64,000 nucleotides of DNA from Prostheceraeus crozeri (lineage: Eukaryota > Platyhelminthes > Polycladida > Euryleptidae). The translations under genes and the position numbers were made by a program. This document shows positions 43,987-54,162 of this stretch, piece by piece; the first letter of the stretch is position 1; every line of letters starts with the position of its first letter. The stretch covers positions 62,001 through 126,000 of the forward strand of contig CAJQUW010014281.1 of the NCBI GenBank assembly GCA_907163375.1. Direction: 5' to 3'. The notes under the pieces were generated by a model. That model was given only the letters and a program-made list of their open reading frames with translations, made no database searches and was not told the DNA's origin.

Positions 43987-45258
43987 ATGGAATTTACAAA
44001 AGTTGAAAATTATCGCATTGCTCCTGAGATGGAAAAGGATACCATCGAGCAATGTAAGTATTTGTATCAAGGTTGACTCTATTACTAACATCATTAGGGT
44101 AGACATCCTAATTAAAATCAAGAGCCCTTCCCATATTTTGTTCATGTCTAAACCAAATCCAAATTTTACCTCTGCTTATCTTTGCTGTAATTCTTTTTCA
44201 GTGCATGAATGTATTTGTAATGGGGAAACCGCCCCCCAAGGAGTAATCGGGGAAGCCTATGAGCGGCTTGGCAAGTGTAAGTATCTTTAACATTTCATGT
44301 TTAGACTGTTTCAGATCCTCTGCATCATCCTTGTCTCATTATCTAATCTCTCTACAGATATGACCAAGATAAGAAAGTGGGAGGAAGCCGGGAGGCGGAG
44401 ATTTGAAGCTGAATTTCCGGCCCTACCTTCCCACCCGTCTACCTCTGCCCAAGGTGCGACCCTTCTCTCGGGCATCGTCATCGCCCCACCTCCACCGCCT
44501 GCTCCGCTCCCTGCGTCCGTCCCTGCACCAGTCCCTGTTCCTCGTCACCACGTCCCACCGACACCGAAACCCAGGACCCTTCCACCCTCGGCACGCGTCC
44601 CTCTCCTACCTCCTCCGCGTCCATCGGTGTTGCCGGAGATTAATTCATTAGATGGTAAGTATCCGTGATTGGGAAAAGTGGGGTAAGACTTCAAACTTGA
44701 AATTATGATCATGTTACTAATCTCTTCTCTTTTTCTCAACAGATCTGGCGGCCTACCTCCTGGACGGCGACGTTCCTTCCCGTACCATCATCATCCCTGC
44801 ATCGCCACCACCACCTCCAGTCCGTCATGTCGGTGGAGAGACTGTTGGAGCAGGAGGAGTTATAGATAGTGGGAGAAGAGGGGGAGATTGAAGTCGAAGA
44901 GGAGAAGGACTTTCGATGCCAGCGGTGTGACAGGGTCTTCGCATCAGCCTACAGTTTGAGACGTCACACCGCTGGCAATGCCTGCAGGGGAGGAAAGCGC
45001 CGACCGATCCCTCAACGGCCCAAGTGTGAAGGTTATGGACGCACGTTCTACAACAACACCAACTTGCGAGTCCACATCGAAGGCGGTTCCTGTGGCAGTG
45101 TGAGGCAACCACCAACGTCATCAGGTAGGAAGCATCCTTCATCGCACCTCGGCTTTTCCTGTTCTTCGTGTCAGAAGACCTTTAGTTTGTTCTTTCTTCG
45201 CACACACTCTGTCACACTCATCCCACTGAGCTTTACACTGACAACAACGTCACTCTAA
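43987..45258 (+). pseudogene. Element 1: Pro-rich and C2H2-finger region ahead of PolB
   Basis: Short coding blocks separated by GT...AG-like gaps, then a very proline-rich segment (PPPPPAPLP and PPTPKPRTLPP) and a pair of C2H2-type fingers: 'CQRCDRVFASAYSLRRH' and a second, weaker one ('CEGYGRTFYNNTNLRVH', first cysteine pair incomplete). Finger-bearing N-termini precede the PolB domain in several adinto-/Polinton-like polymerases, so this may be the polymerase's own front end. Broken; fossil. Confidence 0.55.
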
Positions 45259-45405
45259 GGCTGAGCAAGTTTTCCCTTGAGGGGCTCGTTCGCGACTATG
45301 AGTTAGAAAGCTCTGAACCTGTACAAGATATTCATCCTTTCTTGATGAATAATATAGGCTTAATTCATCAAATGTTGGTGAGTTTGGATAGATTTTAAGG
45401 GCGCC

Positions 45406-48400
45406 ATGTTCTATCTCACTCATCGTTTCAATAAGGTAGACAGTAGCACGGGAGAAGTAGAGTCCACTGTGACCATTAGGATAGCCTCCTGTGCTGCTGA
45501 TCTGATAGGTGATGTAAACGAGTGGATAGAGAGACATGCGACCTATCTCGTCAGCAACTTAAATAAATTTAATGAAAGAGACAGCGGTCTGGTCTTTGAT
45601 GGGATAGAGAAGGTAGACATTAAAATAAATCTTTTAGAAAATTTGCAAGGGAGTGGTTGTTTCACCCTCCCCAAAGCACTGGCTAACAAAAAGGCTGTCG
45701 TCAATGTAGAGTGTCAGTCCCAGTGTTTCAAGTATGCCGTCCTCTCCATTCTTCATTACAATGATATAAGGGTACATCGTGAACGAATCACTCACTATCG
45801 TGAATGGGAGGATGAGCTTAAGTTTGATGGGTTAGATGTCAACACATTAGATTTTAAAGGCATCGCCCAATTTGAAAAACTCAACAACATTAAGATTGTC
45901 GTCCATTTCTGGGAAAAAGGCCTGAAGGGCGTTAGGTATAACAATCGCCAAAGTAACTTCGAACGGGTTGTCAATCTCCTTCTAATCTATAGCGACAACC
46001 ACCCAGGATGACATTATTGTGGCATTCCTAAAATTTCTAGATTGTATCGCCACCAACAAAATTATGATGACAAACATTATTACTGTGATCGCTGCACACG
46101 GCGCTTTAGGTGAAAACAATTTTTTGAAGAGCATTACGAGTGGTGCTCTCGGGGTAAACTTCAAATGGAAGTCATGCCCAAAGATAAATTTTATAGGTAT
46201 GAGGAAAACGCCAATGAGCTCAGTCCTATATGTACCATCTATGCGGACATTGAATGTTACATTGAACAAGAAGACCTAAGTCATGAGCCAGCAGCCATTG
46301 CCTGTTATGAAGTTTGGCATCCATATTATAGGAACCAAAATAAAATGCATGTGTGGCAAGGCAAGGATTGCGTTGAAAACTTCCTCAACTTTTTAGATAG
46401 GAAAGCCCGTTTTCATCAACGGTATGAAACGGAGCTGACTAGGAAACCCATGTGCTTCACAGAAGCCGATAAACACACATTTGATAGGACCACGGAATGT
46501 CCCCGCTGCTGTTCATCCTTTGATGATCAGCAACATAAGAAAGTGAGGGACCATTGCCATCTCAGTGGTAAATTTAGGTCTGCCTTATGCAGTAAATGCA
46601 ATATGAAACTTAGGCTCAAACGGCGAACGCTCCCCGTCATCTTTCATTACTTTAAATGTTATGATGCTCACATCATCATTCGCCATGGATTCGGTAAAAT
46701 GAAATCCTGGTCATCCAAAGTGATTGCACAAAGTAAGGAAAAATTTATGTGCATCACTGCCAAAGTCCAAATCGATAAGACGAAGGAGGGAAGCCTGTCT
46801 TCTATGACATAAAGTTTCTAGACAGTTTTCAATTTATGTCTTCTTCCTTAGCCGCGTTGGCTAATAATTTAGAAACACTTCCCCTCACTCAACATTTAAA
46901 GAAAGACTATCCCAACATAAGTGACACTCTGATACGACGGAAAGGGGTGTTTCCTTATAGTTACTTTAGTTGAATGGACACATTGAAGGAGACGTCCCTT
47001 CCGTCCATCGATAAATTTAAAAATGATTTGACGGGTGAGGACTGTTCGCTGAATGATTATAGGCATGCAGAGCAAGTATGGTTAGAATTTAGGTGTCGCA
47101 CTTTTGGTGCCTACATGCTTGCCTACTTAAAATTAGACGTCTATCTGTTGGCTGACGTGTTTGAGACTTTTAGGAAAGTCACATTAGAACAGGACGCCTT
47201 AGACCCCGTCCATTTTCTTAGTCTTCCGGGTCTGTCCTATCAGTCAGCCTTCAAGATGACGAAAGAGAGCATACATTCACTGCAAGATGCCGAAATGTAC
47301 ACGTTATTTGAACGTGGTATTAGGGGTGGCTTAACATTTGTCAACAAACATGTTGTCAACAGCGCCCAAGACATAGGATCGACCACACATTTAATGTACA
47401 TAGACCAAAATAATTTATATGGGAGTGCATTATCCAAGCCTTTGCCACAGTCTGACTTCCAATGGGTAGAGCCCCATGACATTGAACACTTCTCCAATCC
47501 AGCACACATCATGGCACTGGGAGATGAGGCCGACATAGGTTATTTATTTGAAGTCGACCTCATCTATCCAGACTGTATTAAGAATAGAACCGATGATTTT
47601 CCTCTCGCACCCGAATCTGGCATAGTCAGTCCAGATAAGTTCTCTCCCTTTATGGAAGAACACAATAAGCAGTATGAGGCGGAAAATGACTTAAAATATA
47701 AACCCACTAGGAAGTTGTTGCTCACCCAATTGAGCAAGCAGCATTACATCGTGCACTATTCCATCCTCAAATTCTATCTAGGTATGGGGATGCAACTTGA
47801 CAAAGTCCATCCTAACGTGACGAAGCCCTTTCTAAAACCGTATATAGAATTTAATAGCGAGAAATGGGCTGAATCCAAGAATCCTTTCGAAAAGGACTTC
47901 TTTAGATTTAAGAATAATGCCCTCTTTGGTAAAACTATGGAGGATGTAAGAAAGCGCATGGACTGTCGTATCGTGACTGATCTGGAAACGAGTACCAAGT
48001 TATGTCGCTCGCCGTTGTTTCGTCAACATGATGTCATTTCCGAAGACATCACTGGTTTTAAAATGCTAAAATCCAAAGTAGAACTTTGCAAACCAATTTA
48101 TGTCGGTCAAACTGTCTTGGATCACTCCAAGTTAGAAATGTACAAGTTATTTTACCACACTTTTAAAACGTTCCATTGATCCAACATGTGGAATTAGTAG
48201 GAGGCGATACAGACTGCTTCTTCCTAGCTTTGACAACCACTAGCCAAGTCAAGCAGGAAGACATTTCAAAATATTTAGCACCCAAGTTTGATAGTTCCAA
48301 CTATCCCATTGACCATCCGCTTTACTCTACCTCAAATAAAGCGAAGCTTGGCTGCTTCAAGGATGAGTGTGCCGGCAAACAGATAGAGGAGATGATCTTG

Positions 48401-48511
48401 CTTCGCCCCAAGATGTACTTCATGAAGCTAAAATCCTCAGAGCTTTCTATAAAACGGGGGAAAGGCATCTCGAAGTCAATCGTTGGAAAAATGACACATA
48501 GGGACTATTAA
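45406..48511 (+). pseudogene. Element 1: protein-primed family B DNA polymerase (broken)
   Basis: Replicative polymerase of the Polinton/adintovirus class. Visible in order: an N-terminal domain ('LQGSGCFTLPKAL', 'CQSQCFKYAVLSIL'); exonuclease start 'TIYADIECYIE'; an HNH/endonuclease VII-like zinc insert ('CPRCCSSFDD', 'KVRDHCHLSGKFRSALCSKC'); 'LKLDVYLLADVFETF' (Exo III); polymerase motif A-like 'YIDQNNLYGSALS'; motif B-like 'FKNNALFGKTMEDV'; and motif C with D-T-D ('GGDTDCFFLAL'). The H-C-H insert is typical of metazoan Polinton/adinto PolB. The gene has about three or four breaks and cannot encode a full enzyme as it stands. Confidence 0.9.
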
Positions 48512-48547
48512 GATGCCTTAGATTCACTTAAAATTAAAAAAGTAGAA

Positions 48548-49109
48548 ATGACCATTTTAATATCACAATCGCATCAAGTCAGAACAACGACGTTTCGGAA
48601 ACGAGGTCTCTCAGCTTGGGAAGACAAGCGATGCTGGATGAGTCCTAACCACTCATTACCGTATGGCCATCCAGACACTCATCTACCTCCACCCAAGAGA
48701 CAGAAACTTTCTCCTACTCCGTCCGGCGACGTCTGATGATGAATGCTTCCTCTCTGTTGTGGTTCATGTTTTGCTTTTTCTCTCAATGGCGTTTTCTATG
48801 GGGCGTTGTGAGTGAGTGCCTTGTAACATGCGTCCAACTCCTGATCACAGCATATCATGACTTGCATATCAACTGGTTTTTCCTCACTTCGTTTTCTCCC
48901 CGCACATGAGTGACTTTGTTTTCTCCGGTGATGTGAGCCATAAAACTTTGTTTTCTGCTACCATCAGTGTTAACTATGTGTGACTGTAATGAAATGTCTT
49001 TGTTTCAACAACATATCATGTGCAGACTGTGCCATTTTCCTTTTGACATAAAGATGGGATTCTCACGCAATAGATAGAAGTAAAAGTTTTGATCATTTTG
49101 TAAGATGAG
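48548..49109. other. 3' flank of the PolB region
   Basis: No convincing gene. A 62-codon frame at 48548-48736 has no recognisable features. Confidence 0.4.
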
Positions 49110-49255
49110 TAGGTTTAGAAATAAAGTTGATGATTGTAAAGTTAGAAATAAAGTTTTCATCTTGTCACAGTTTGTAAGATAGGTGAAGTATAAAATAAAG
49201 TGACAAGCATTTCACTGTTTTCAAGATAGGTAAAGTATAAAATAAAGTCAAAACC
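49110..49255 (+). terminator. Tandem poly(A)-signal region
   Basis: Four AATAAAGT motifs (about 49121, 49151, 49194, 49243) lie in repeats of about 45-50 bp ('aagata(g)gt(g/a)aagtataaaataaagt'). Downstream of the PolB region, this looks like a duplicated cleavage/polyadenylation signal. Confidence 0.6.
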
Positions 49256-49352
49256 ATGTTAGAGTTTGTAAGTTATCATCCTCACCAACGAATGTAGAAT
49301 CATGACAATTTCTTCGGCTTAGGAAACATCAACCACTTTGCTGACTCATGTC

Positions 49353-49360
49353 TATAAATA
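49353..49360 (+). promoter_or_regulatory. TATA box
   Basis: TATAAATA within gtctataaatagctctgactcatg. Followed by a direct repeat CCTTTTCACCGACA(T/A)GT(C/G)TGTG at about 49426 and 49494. No plus-strand gene of note follows directly. Confidence 0.45.
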
Positions 49361-49564
49361 GCTCTGACTCATGAAGGGATAAAGCACCAGTCAGTTAAAT
49401 AAGAATATTATCAGTCGTGTTCAGCCTTTTCACCGACATGTCTGTGGATGTTATGTATCAGACAAAGCGATGGTGCCTCACGTCAGACAGCGTGACCTTT
49501 TCACCGACAAGTGTGTGTGTGGCGATAGTTCATTGCGGTGACTCATTCAAAACACATCATGTGA

Positions 49565-50102
49565 TTAACACAATTCTATGAACTGTGACTCATACAGATA
49601 ATGCATTAAAGATTTAACGATGTCAGTTACTTTACTGATATCACGTAAACCAGTCATGATACAATGTCCGTTGTGAAACACTGCAATATGTACAGGATGC
49701 AACTTCCGAATCAAAGCAGCAGGAAAGAGTTCAGTTTCATAAAATATACAATGATTACTGGTTTTAATGTTGGCTAGATTCACTAACATCTTCAATTGAA
49801 CAGACACTACTATATTCTTCAATGTCGGGACTGAGGCGGAGATGAGGCATGAGTGTTCGCATTTTCTTGACGACTTCGTAACACATGGACTGCATCACGA
49901 AATGAGAAAGGTTTCCTAGGACTTGGATTTTGCCGCATCGAAAGATTTGAAGATTTCGACCGTTGCTCATGCGAATGACTAACATTTGCGGACGACTGCG
50001 ATGATAGACTGAATGGGATAGATGGGTATGCAACTGTTCTAAATCGATGTCTCTTCTGAGATTCATTTCGCGCATGGCGTTGATGATGCGGATGGGGAGC
50101 AT
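49565..50102 (-). pseudogene. Element 1: TATA-binding-protein-like gene
   Basis: Encodes the two-fold repeat of the TBP saddle. Repeat 1: 'DIDLEQLHTHL' ... 'RPQMLVIRM' ... 'IFRCGKIQVLGN' ... 'YEVVKKM', aligning with 'LDLKAIAL', 'FAAVIMRIRE', 'IFASGKMVCTGA' and 'ARIVQKL' of TBP. Repeat 2: 'KNIVVSVQL' ... 'LVNLANI' ... 'IFYETELFPAALIRKLHPV' ... 'FHNGHCIMTGLRD', aligning with 'QNIVGSCDV', 'LEGLA', 'SYEPELFPGLIYRMKQP' and 'FVSGKIVLTGAK'. Repeat 1 and repeat 2 are not in one uninterrupted frame, about one break, so I treat it as a fossil. TBP nucleates transcription at TATA boxes; the surrounding element has several strong ones. Confidence 0.82.
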
Positions 50103-50391
50103 GACTCACAAATGACATGAGGGTTGAGTGAACTTCCCTTTTATACTTTTTCCATGAAGGTTTTGGAATCACGATGTAGCAGTGATCATTATGTAGAATT
50201 ATCTCTTGAATGCGAATAAATACAATGCCGTCTTCTACGTTAATGACACGGCAAGAGTTGGATAGGATTGCGCGATGCAACCTTCGTAGTTGAAAGCGTT
50301 CTAGAGTTATCTGAAGTTGACGTTTCGTATCATGAAATGTAACACACTGATTTTTCCATGATACATGGACCCATGCTGATAATTTCCACAT
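50103..50391 (-). CDS. Element 1: small unknown frame upstream of the TBP-like gene
   Basis: The frame starts MWKLSAWVHVSWKNQCVTFH and contains 'CRVINVEDGIVFIRIQEI' and 'CYIVIPKPSWKKYK', reminiscent of a small beta-rich domain. It then overlaps the TBP-like region in another frame. It could be a separate protein or an N-terminal part of the transcription unit. No family recognised. Confidence 0.4.
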
Positions 50392-50547
50392 GTTTAAAAC
50401 CTGAGTGAAGAATGGTATGCCTAAGAAAGAAAGAGAGAGTCATGTTCATGTGTGGCATGGTGAGTGTACATTTTCTTTCTTGATACAGTGACCGTTAGGC
50501 CTTGGACTCATAAAGACCAATGTTGCGTTCTCAGTGTGTGGAGAGTG

Positions 50548-50996
50548 TTACTGTAGTTGATCATCATGAACATGGACATCATTTTTAAAGGTTATGGAGA
50601 CAAGATAGGGATTAAACGTAAACAACCTTCCGTCCCTGCGCGGACCCATGTAGATGGTTTGAATTTTAATTTCGAAGGAGTAGAATCCTTTTCCCAAAAT
50701 GGGGAGTGGCTTGAAATTGAGTAAGTCGAGTTCGCTGACCTCCTTTTCATGGATGATGACACAGTGTCTATCCATATGAACATACATGTATCGTCTTTCC
50801 ATGATGGGAACTTGTGGCCGCTTCCCATTGTGTCGAACAATTTTTTTGGGAAAGGTGAGATTTTTTTCAGGAATGTTTTAAGAGTATTGAATTGTAACCG
50901 TGTCCAATAGTATAACGGCACACACAAGTCCAGTCCGTACTTTGTTGACATAACCTTCAGATAACCTTTGGAGTTTTTATGGTCACGACTTCTCAA
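50548..50996 (-). pseudogene. Element 1: paralog B of the unknown 'GFYSF' protein
   Basis: Shares 'LGKGFYSFEIKIQTIYMGPRRDGRLFTFN' spacing with the larger protein at 52.2-53.0 kb ('LGAGFYSFHIEVPAVYVGPHQSDGNLISLN'); also 'LDLCVPLYYW' against 'QNLSIPIDNW'. At least one break. A TATA box (51149-51156, minus) lies about 150 bp upstream. Confidence 0.55.
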
Positions 50997-51148
50997 TGAT
51001 GAGTTATCTTTTGATTGAAAGCATTTTTACCCGATGCTAAGGTAAGGGAGTTCAGTGTACCCAGTGCGAGAGCAGAGGAGTTGATGGCTTCGAGCAACTG
51101 TATGGTTAGCGCAAGGACGGAAATGATTGCCATGAGCTCAGTCGTCCG

Positions 51149-51156
51149 TTTTATAA
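51149..51156 (-). promoter_or_regulatory. TATA box (minus strand)
   Basis: Minus-strand reading GGTTATAAAACGG. Upstream of paralog B of the GFYSF family. Confidence 0.55.
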
Positions 51157-51268
51157 CCAGACCTAGCTCCAATCACATGCGTTTCCCTTTTCACATTTTC
51201 CCTGTCTTTGTTACGTGACAAAAAGTTATCACACGTGAACGTTTGACTGCGTGGGTGGAAACCTTTCC

Positions 51269-51276
51269 TATTTATA
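51269..51276 (-). promoter_or_regulatory. TATA box (minus strand)
   Basis: Minus-strand TATAAATAGG, 120 bp upstream of the previous one. Either an alternative promoter or the promoter of a short unit. Confidence 0.45.
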
Positions 51277-51309
51277 CACAAAGTCGTTCTAGTCCTCACA
51301 AAGACTTGA

Positions 51310-51447
51310 GTGACACACCCCTTCTAGCGAACAAAGACGCATTCATTTATCTAACAAGGAGTCCGATAGTAATGCACAAAGCGCAATCACTCATGTTGTG
51401 TCACGCCCCTTTTCTCGAACAAAGACAAATTCATTTATCTAACAAAA
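51310..51447. repeat. 90-bp direct repeat
   Basis: GAACAAAGAC(G/A)(C/A)ATTCATTTATC and its CACCCCTT/CGCCCCTT-type lead recur at about 51310 and 51400. Lies between divergent unit edges in element 1. Confidence 0.7.
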
Positions 51448-51490
51448 AGCCTTCAAAGAGCCATTCATTCACAAGGAGTAAAAACATGTT

Positions 51491-52260
51491 TTACATAGAC
51501 CCATGCTGTTGACAATAATATAGATACAGTTCATAAACGTCATAGAGACTACAATGCCAGTGTGAAGAGAGTTTTGCAATGTAGGTGGCTTTATTTCTAG
51601 TATTACAATGGGATGGTGGTCTGCAAAGGTGATGACTCTCACCGAAACATACAGCCATATCAAAAATCATTTCATCTCTAAACTTCTTTTGATCACAATG
51701 CATATGATAGTCTTGTCTTACACGATCTACCCAACATGGTAAATATAGATTATCGATGTGCAACTGAAGTGTTGCTGCTTCTCGTTCAGAATCATTTCCT
51801 AATATTTTAACAATATGAAAACCTGACAGCCACCGTTTGAAATCACTTATCAAATACGTTTCATTTACAAATCCAATATGAATCAAAATAGAAGGATCAA
51901 GTACATGCACATGACGTCGTGACCATTCGTCTTTGAGTGGAGGACAGTAGGCAAATCTATGATATACACTAACAACAGTTTGATCACTTTCTCTCATTGC
52001 AATAGCACTCAATTCCTGCATGGGGCTTCCCTCACTGTCTATGAAGATGACAACCTACAATATCAAAAAGACTTAATTACAAGATAATAAATTGAGCAGG
52101 AACTTCACAAGGATGTCTGTCCTTTACATAACAAAAGATACATACAACATGATTACAATGTTTTATTTGAACATAACGCGCAAGACCGCGTTTTCCACAT
52201 TCACTACATACTAACTGATTACAATACTTAAGATTCCTCTTTGGTGGTAACACCATCTTT
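51491..52260 (-). CDS. Element 1: zinc-knuckle plus exonuclease-like unit
   Basis: Two coding blocks separated by a short GT...AG-like gap near 52.05 kb. The first, about 60 residues starting near 52256 (MVLPPKRNLKYCNQLVCSEC), has C-x2-C, then C-x-H-x2-C-x2-C and HPC, a RING-like or zinc-ribbon pattern. The second opens with 'VVIFIDSEG', a D-x-E typical of DEDD/DnaQ-like exonucleases, then 'QELSAIAM'; it ends with 'RNKATYIAKLSSHWHCSLYDVYELY'. The D-x-E after a zinc knuckle resembles the start of viral exonuclease domains. The assignment is tentative since other catalytic stations are not certain. Confidence 0.5.
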
Positions 52261-53277
52261 CTTTGATGTGCGACGACGTTTAGGTTTGGTGACAGGTTCT
52301 TGACACTCTTTGACACAAGAATCAATGACTTTCTCAATGTGATCAAGTCCTGTTAACTCAGGTTGATGATGAATTTGAGCAATGCGCAAATTGAGAGAAA
52401 TCAAATTACCGTCAGATTGATGAGGTCCCACATAAACAGCAGGTACCTCAATATGAAAGGAATAAAAGCCTGCACCTAGCGATGACAATTCTGTTTCAAC
52501 TGACTGTTCAACTGTCACTCCTGAAGTGACTTTACTATACTTGCTTTGCAAAATATAGCAGCGAGTGCCGCGATACAATGGTTTATAATAAGAAGTTTTC
52601 TTTTCTGGCCACAACTGTAATAGTTCAGTGGGAATAAGAGCCTTTTGCCTCACAAAGTCTTCTAAGATGTCAAGCTGCTGACGCAACCAATTATCAATAG
52701 GGATACTCAGGTTTTGACCGCAACGATTTATTTGCGTATCCACTTTTGGTAAATATACCGCCGGCGTTTGAAGATAGAGTCGAACACCGTTGTAGCGCAC
52801 TTGTTGTTTGTAGGTAGGATAGCCTTGAATTACCTTTTCAATTTTCGGATTCCACAGCTCGAGATGATGAGGATTCAGTGATGCAGCAGTTGGAGTAGGA
52901 TTCATGGCCATGGCAGTCTGTAACAAAAGAATACCACTAAGTACATTCATGATCATCAGAGAAAAGAAAATTGTTAGCTTAGCAGTGACATATGAGGTGG
53001 CCCTTAAGAGGACCTTTTGGGGCGTTCGCATGATTTAAAGCTTATGACCAAAGTCTAAGTCTTCGTCATCGTCCAGTAAATTAAATGTCTTGGGCTTAGG
53101 ACCCGACGTAAGTTTCAATTCCCTAAAAGACTTAAAGGTAAAGCGTCTAGGTGGTGGAGGTGGCGGTGGTGGTGATGGTTCAACAAAATAAGCTTGTACA
53201 ATCATCGGCCACACACTCTCCTGCGTCTCTCTTCTAAAATGCTGGTAAGGTTTAGGCCAGACAGTCATAACACTCAC
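52228..53277 (-). CDS. Element 1: unknown 'GFYSF' protein A and small acidic leader protein
   Basis: Upstream frame (53277-53035): 80 residues with eight consecutive prolines and an acidic end (LLDDDEDLDFGHKL). Downstream frame (53031-52228): up to 267 residues. Its first ~40 residues are hydrophobic and may be untranslated, because an acceptor-like tcttttgttacag precedes ACTGCCATGGCCATG; a start at MAMNPTPTAASLNPHH is likely. Contents: 'YNGVRLYLQTPAVYLPKVD', 'LSSLGAGFYSFHIEVPAVYV' and a lysine/arginine tail (KPKRRRTSKK) like a nuclear signal. Paralog of 50548-50996. Function unknown; a structural or DNA-binding role is possible. Confidence 0.55.
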
Positions 53278-53395
53278 TTGTAAATTTGCAAAGAGGATTG
53301 AATCATACTAAATTGAAACGGAGAATGGCTTGAGCAAGTGACACACGCTTTCCAAGTCAAGAGAATGAAATGAAGAGAAAATGGGGAGACGTCTG

Positions 53396-53403
53396 CTTTT
53401 ATA
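53396..53403 (-). promoter_or_regulatory. TATA box (minus strand)
   Basis: Minus-strand GACTATAAAAGCAGACG, about 120 bp upstream of the small acidic frame; the best-placed TATA box in the element. Confidence 0.7.
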
Positions 53404-53929
53404 GTCTCCTGCGAATTCACATTTGACACTATGTGAGCCAATCAGAGACCTCCGTTTCTCCCCTGACTTCGTTGCGGCAGGAAAAGAGGCACGCGGACGA
53501 CTGACTCATGAATGCTTTCCCAAATCTTGTAGTCAAATCTAGTTTAGTTATGTATATATGACCGTTCCAGGACACCTCCGGACCACTAAAACAATAATAT
53601 ATATTATATATCAAAAAAATATCAAAAAATATTAAAATATTTATCAAAAATATCAAAAATATCAAAAAATATCAAAAGAATATCAAAAAAATTATTACAG
53701 ACAAATAAAATATAATACCCCAAAAATGCAAAAAAATGAATGTAGGACCGATTCAGAAAAACTAAAAAAAATAAGATACCTACAGAATAAGTATAGGAAA
53801 TATTTCATACACTGAAAAAGAGTTTTATAAATAAAAATAATTTTAAGGATAAAAGCAGAAAAAACAGTTTTATGCTTGTTGGGATTTTTTCATATACCGA
53901 AAAGATGTTTATTCTAAAAAGGTCTAGAA

Positions 53930-54130
53930 ATTTAAGTTGTCTCAAAATATCACTTGGCCGAAGGTCTAAAAATTTTAATTGTCTCAAAATATCACGTGGT
54001 CGAAAATTTAAGTTGTCTCAAAATTTCACGTGGTCGAAAATTTAGGTAGTCCAAAAAATATCACGTGGTCGAAAATATCACGTGGTCGAAAATTTAAGTT
54101 GTCTCAAAATATCACGTAGTCTCAATATAC
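53930..54130 (+). repeat. TCACGTGGTCGAAAA direct repeats
   Basis: About six units of roughly 17-40 bp built from TCA(C/A)GTGGTCGAAAA and TTTAAGTTGTCTCAAAAT. Most contain the E-box CACGTG. They lie directly upstream of the first gene of element 2 and could be its promoter or an end-proximal repeat. Confidence 0.75.
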
Positions 54131-54162
54131 CAGAAGATTGTATTCAAAATATTTATTAAAAA

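Larger units (their letters stand above)
38001..53560. mobile_element. Virus-like element 1: PolB-bearing, Polinton/adinto-like fossil
   Basis: About 15.5 kb of moderate GC with genes on both strands: coiled-coil protein, PolB N-domain paralog, Pro-rich/C2H2 unit, protein-primed PolB (plus), then TBP-like, paralogous unknown proteins and a zinc/exonuclease-like unit (minus). No capsid, integrase or packaging ATPase was recognised, and no terminal repeats were found, so both ends are approximate. Several genes are broken (at least half a dozen interruptions in all), so it is a fossil, though long open stretches suggest moderate age. It contains one inserted piggyBac-type element. The sharp fall in GC at about 53.56 kb marks its right limit. 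Confidence 0.7.

Noticed and set aside
53930-54130. CRISPR-like array
   Set aside because: Unit spacing is irregular, units merge into each other and there are no spacers; eukaryotic context.
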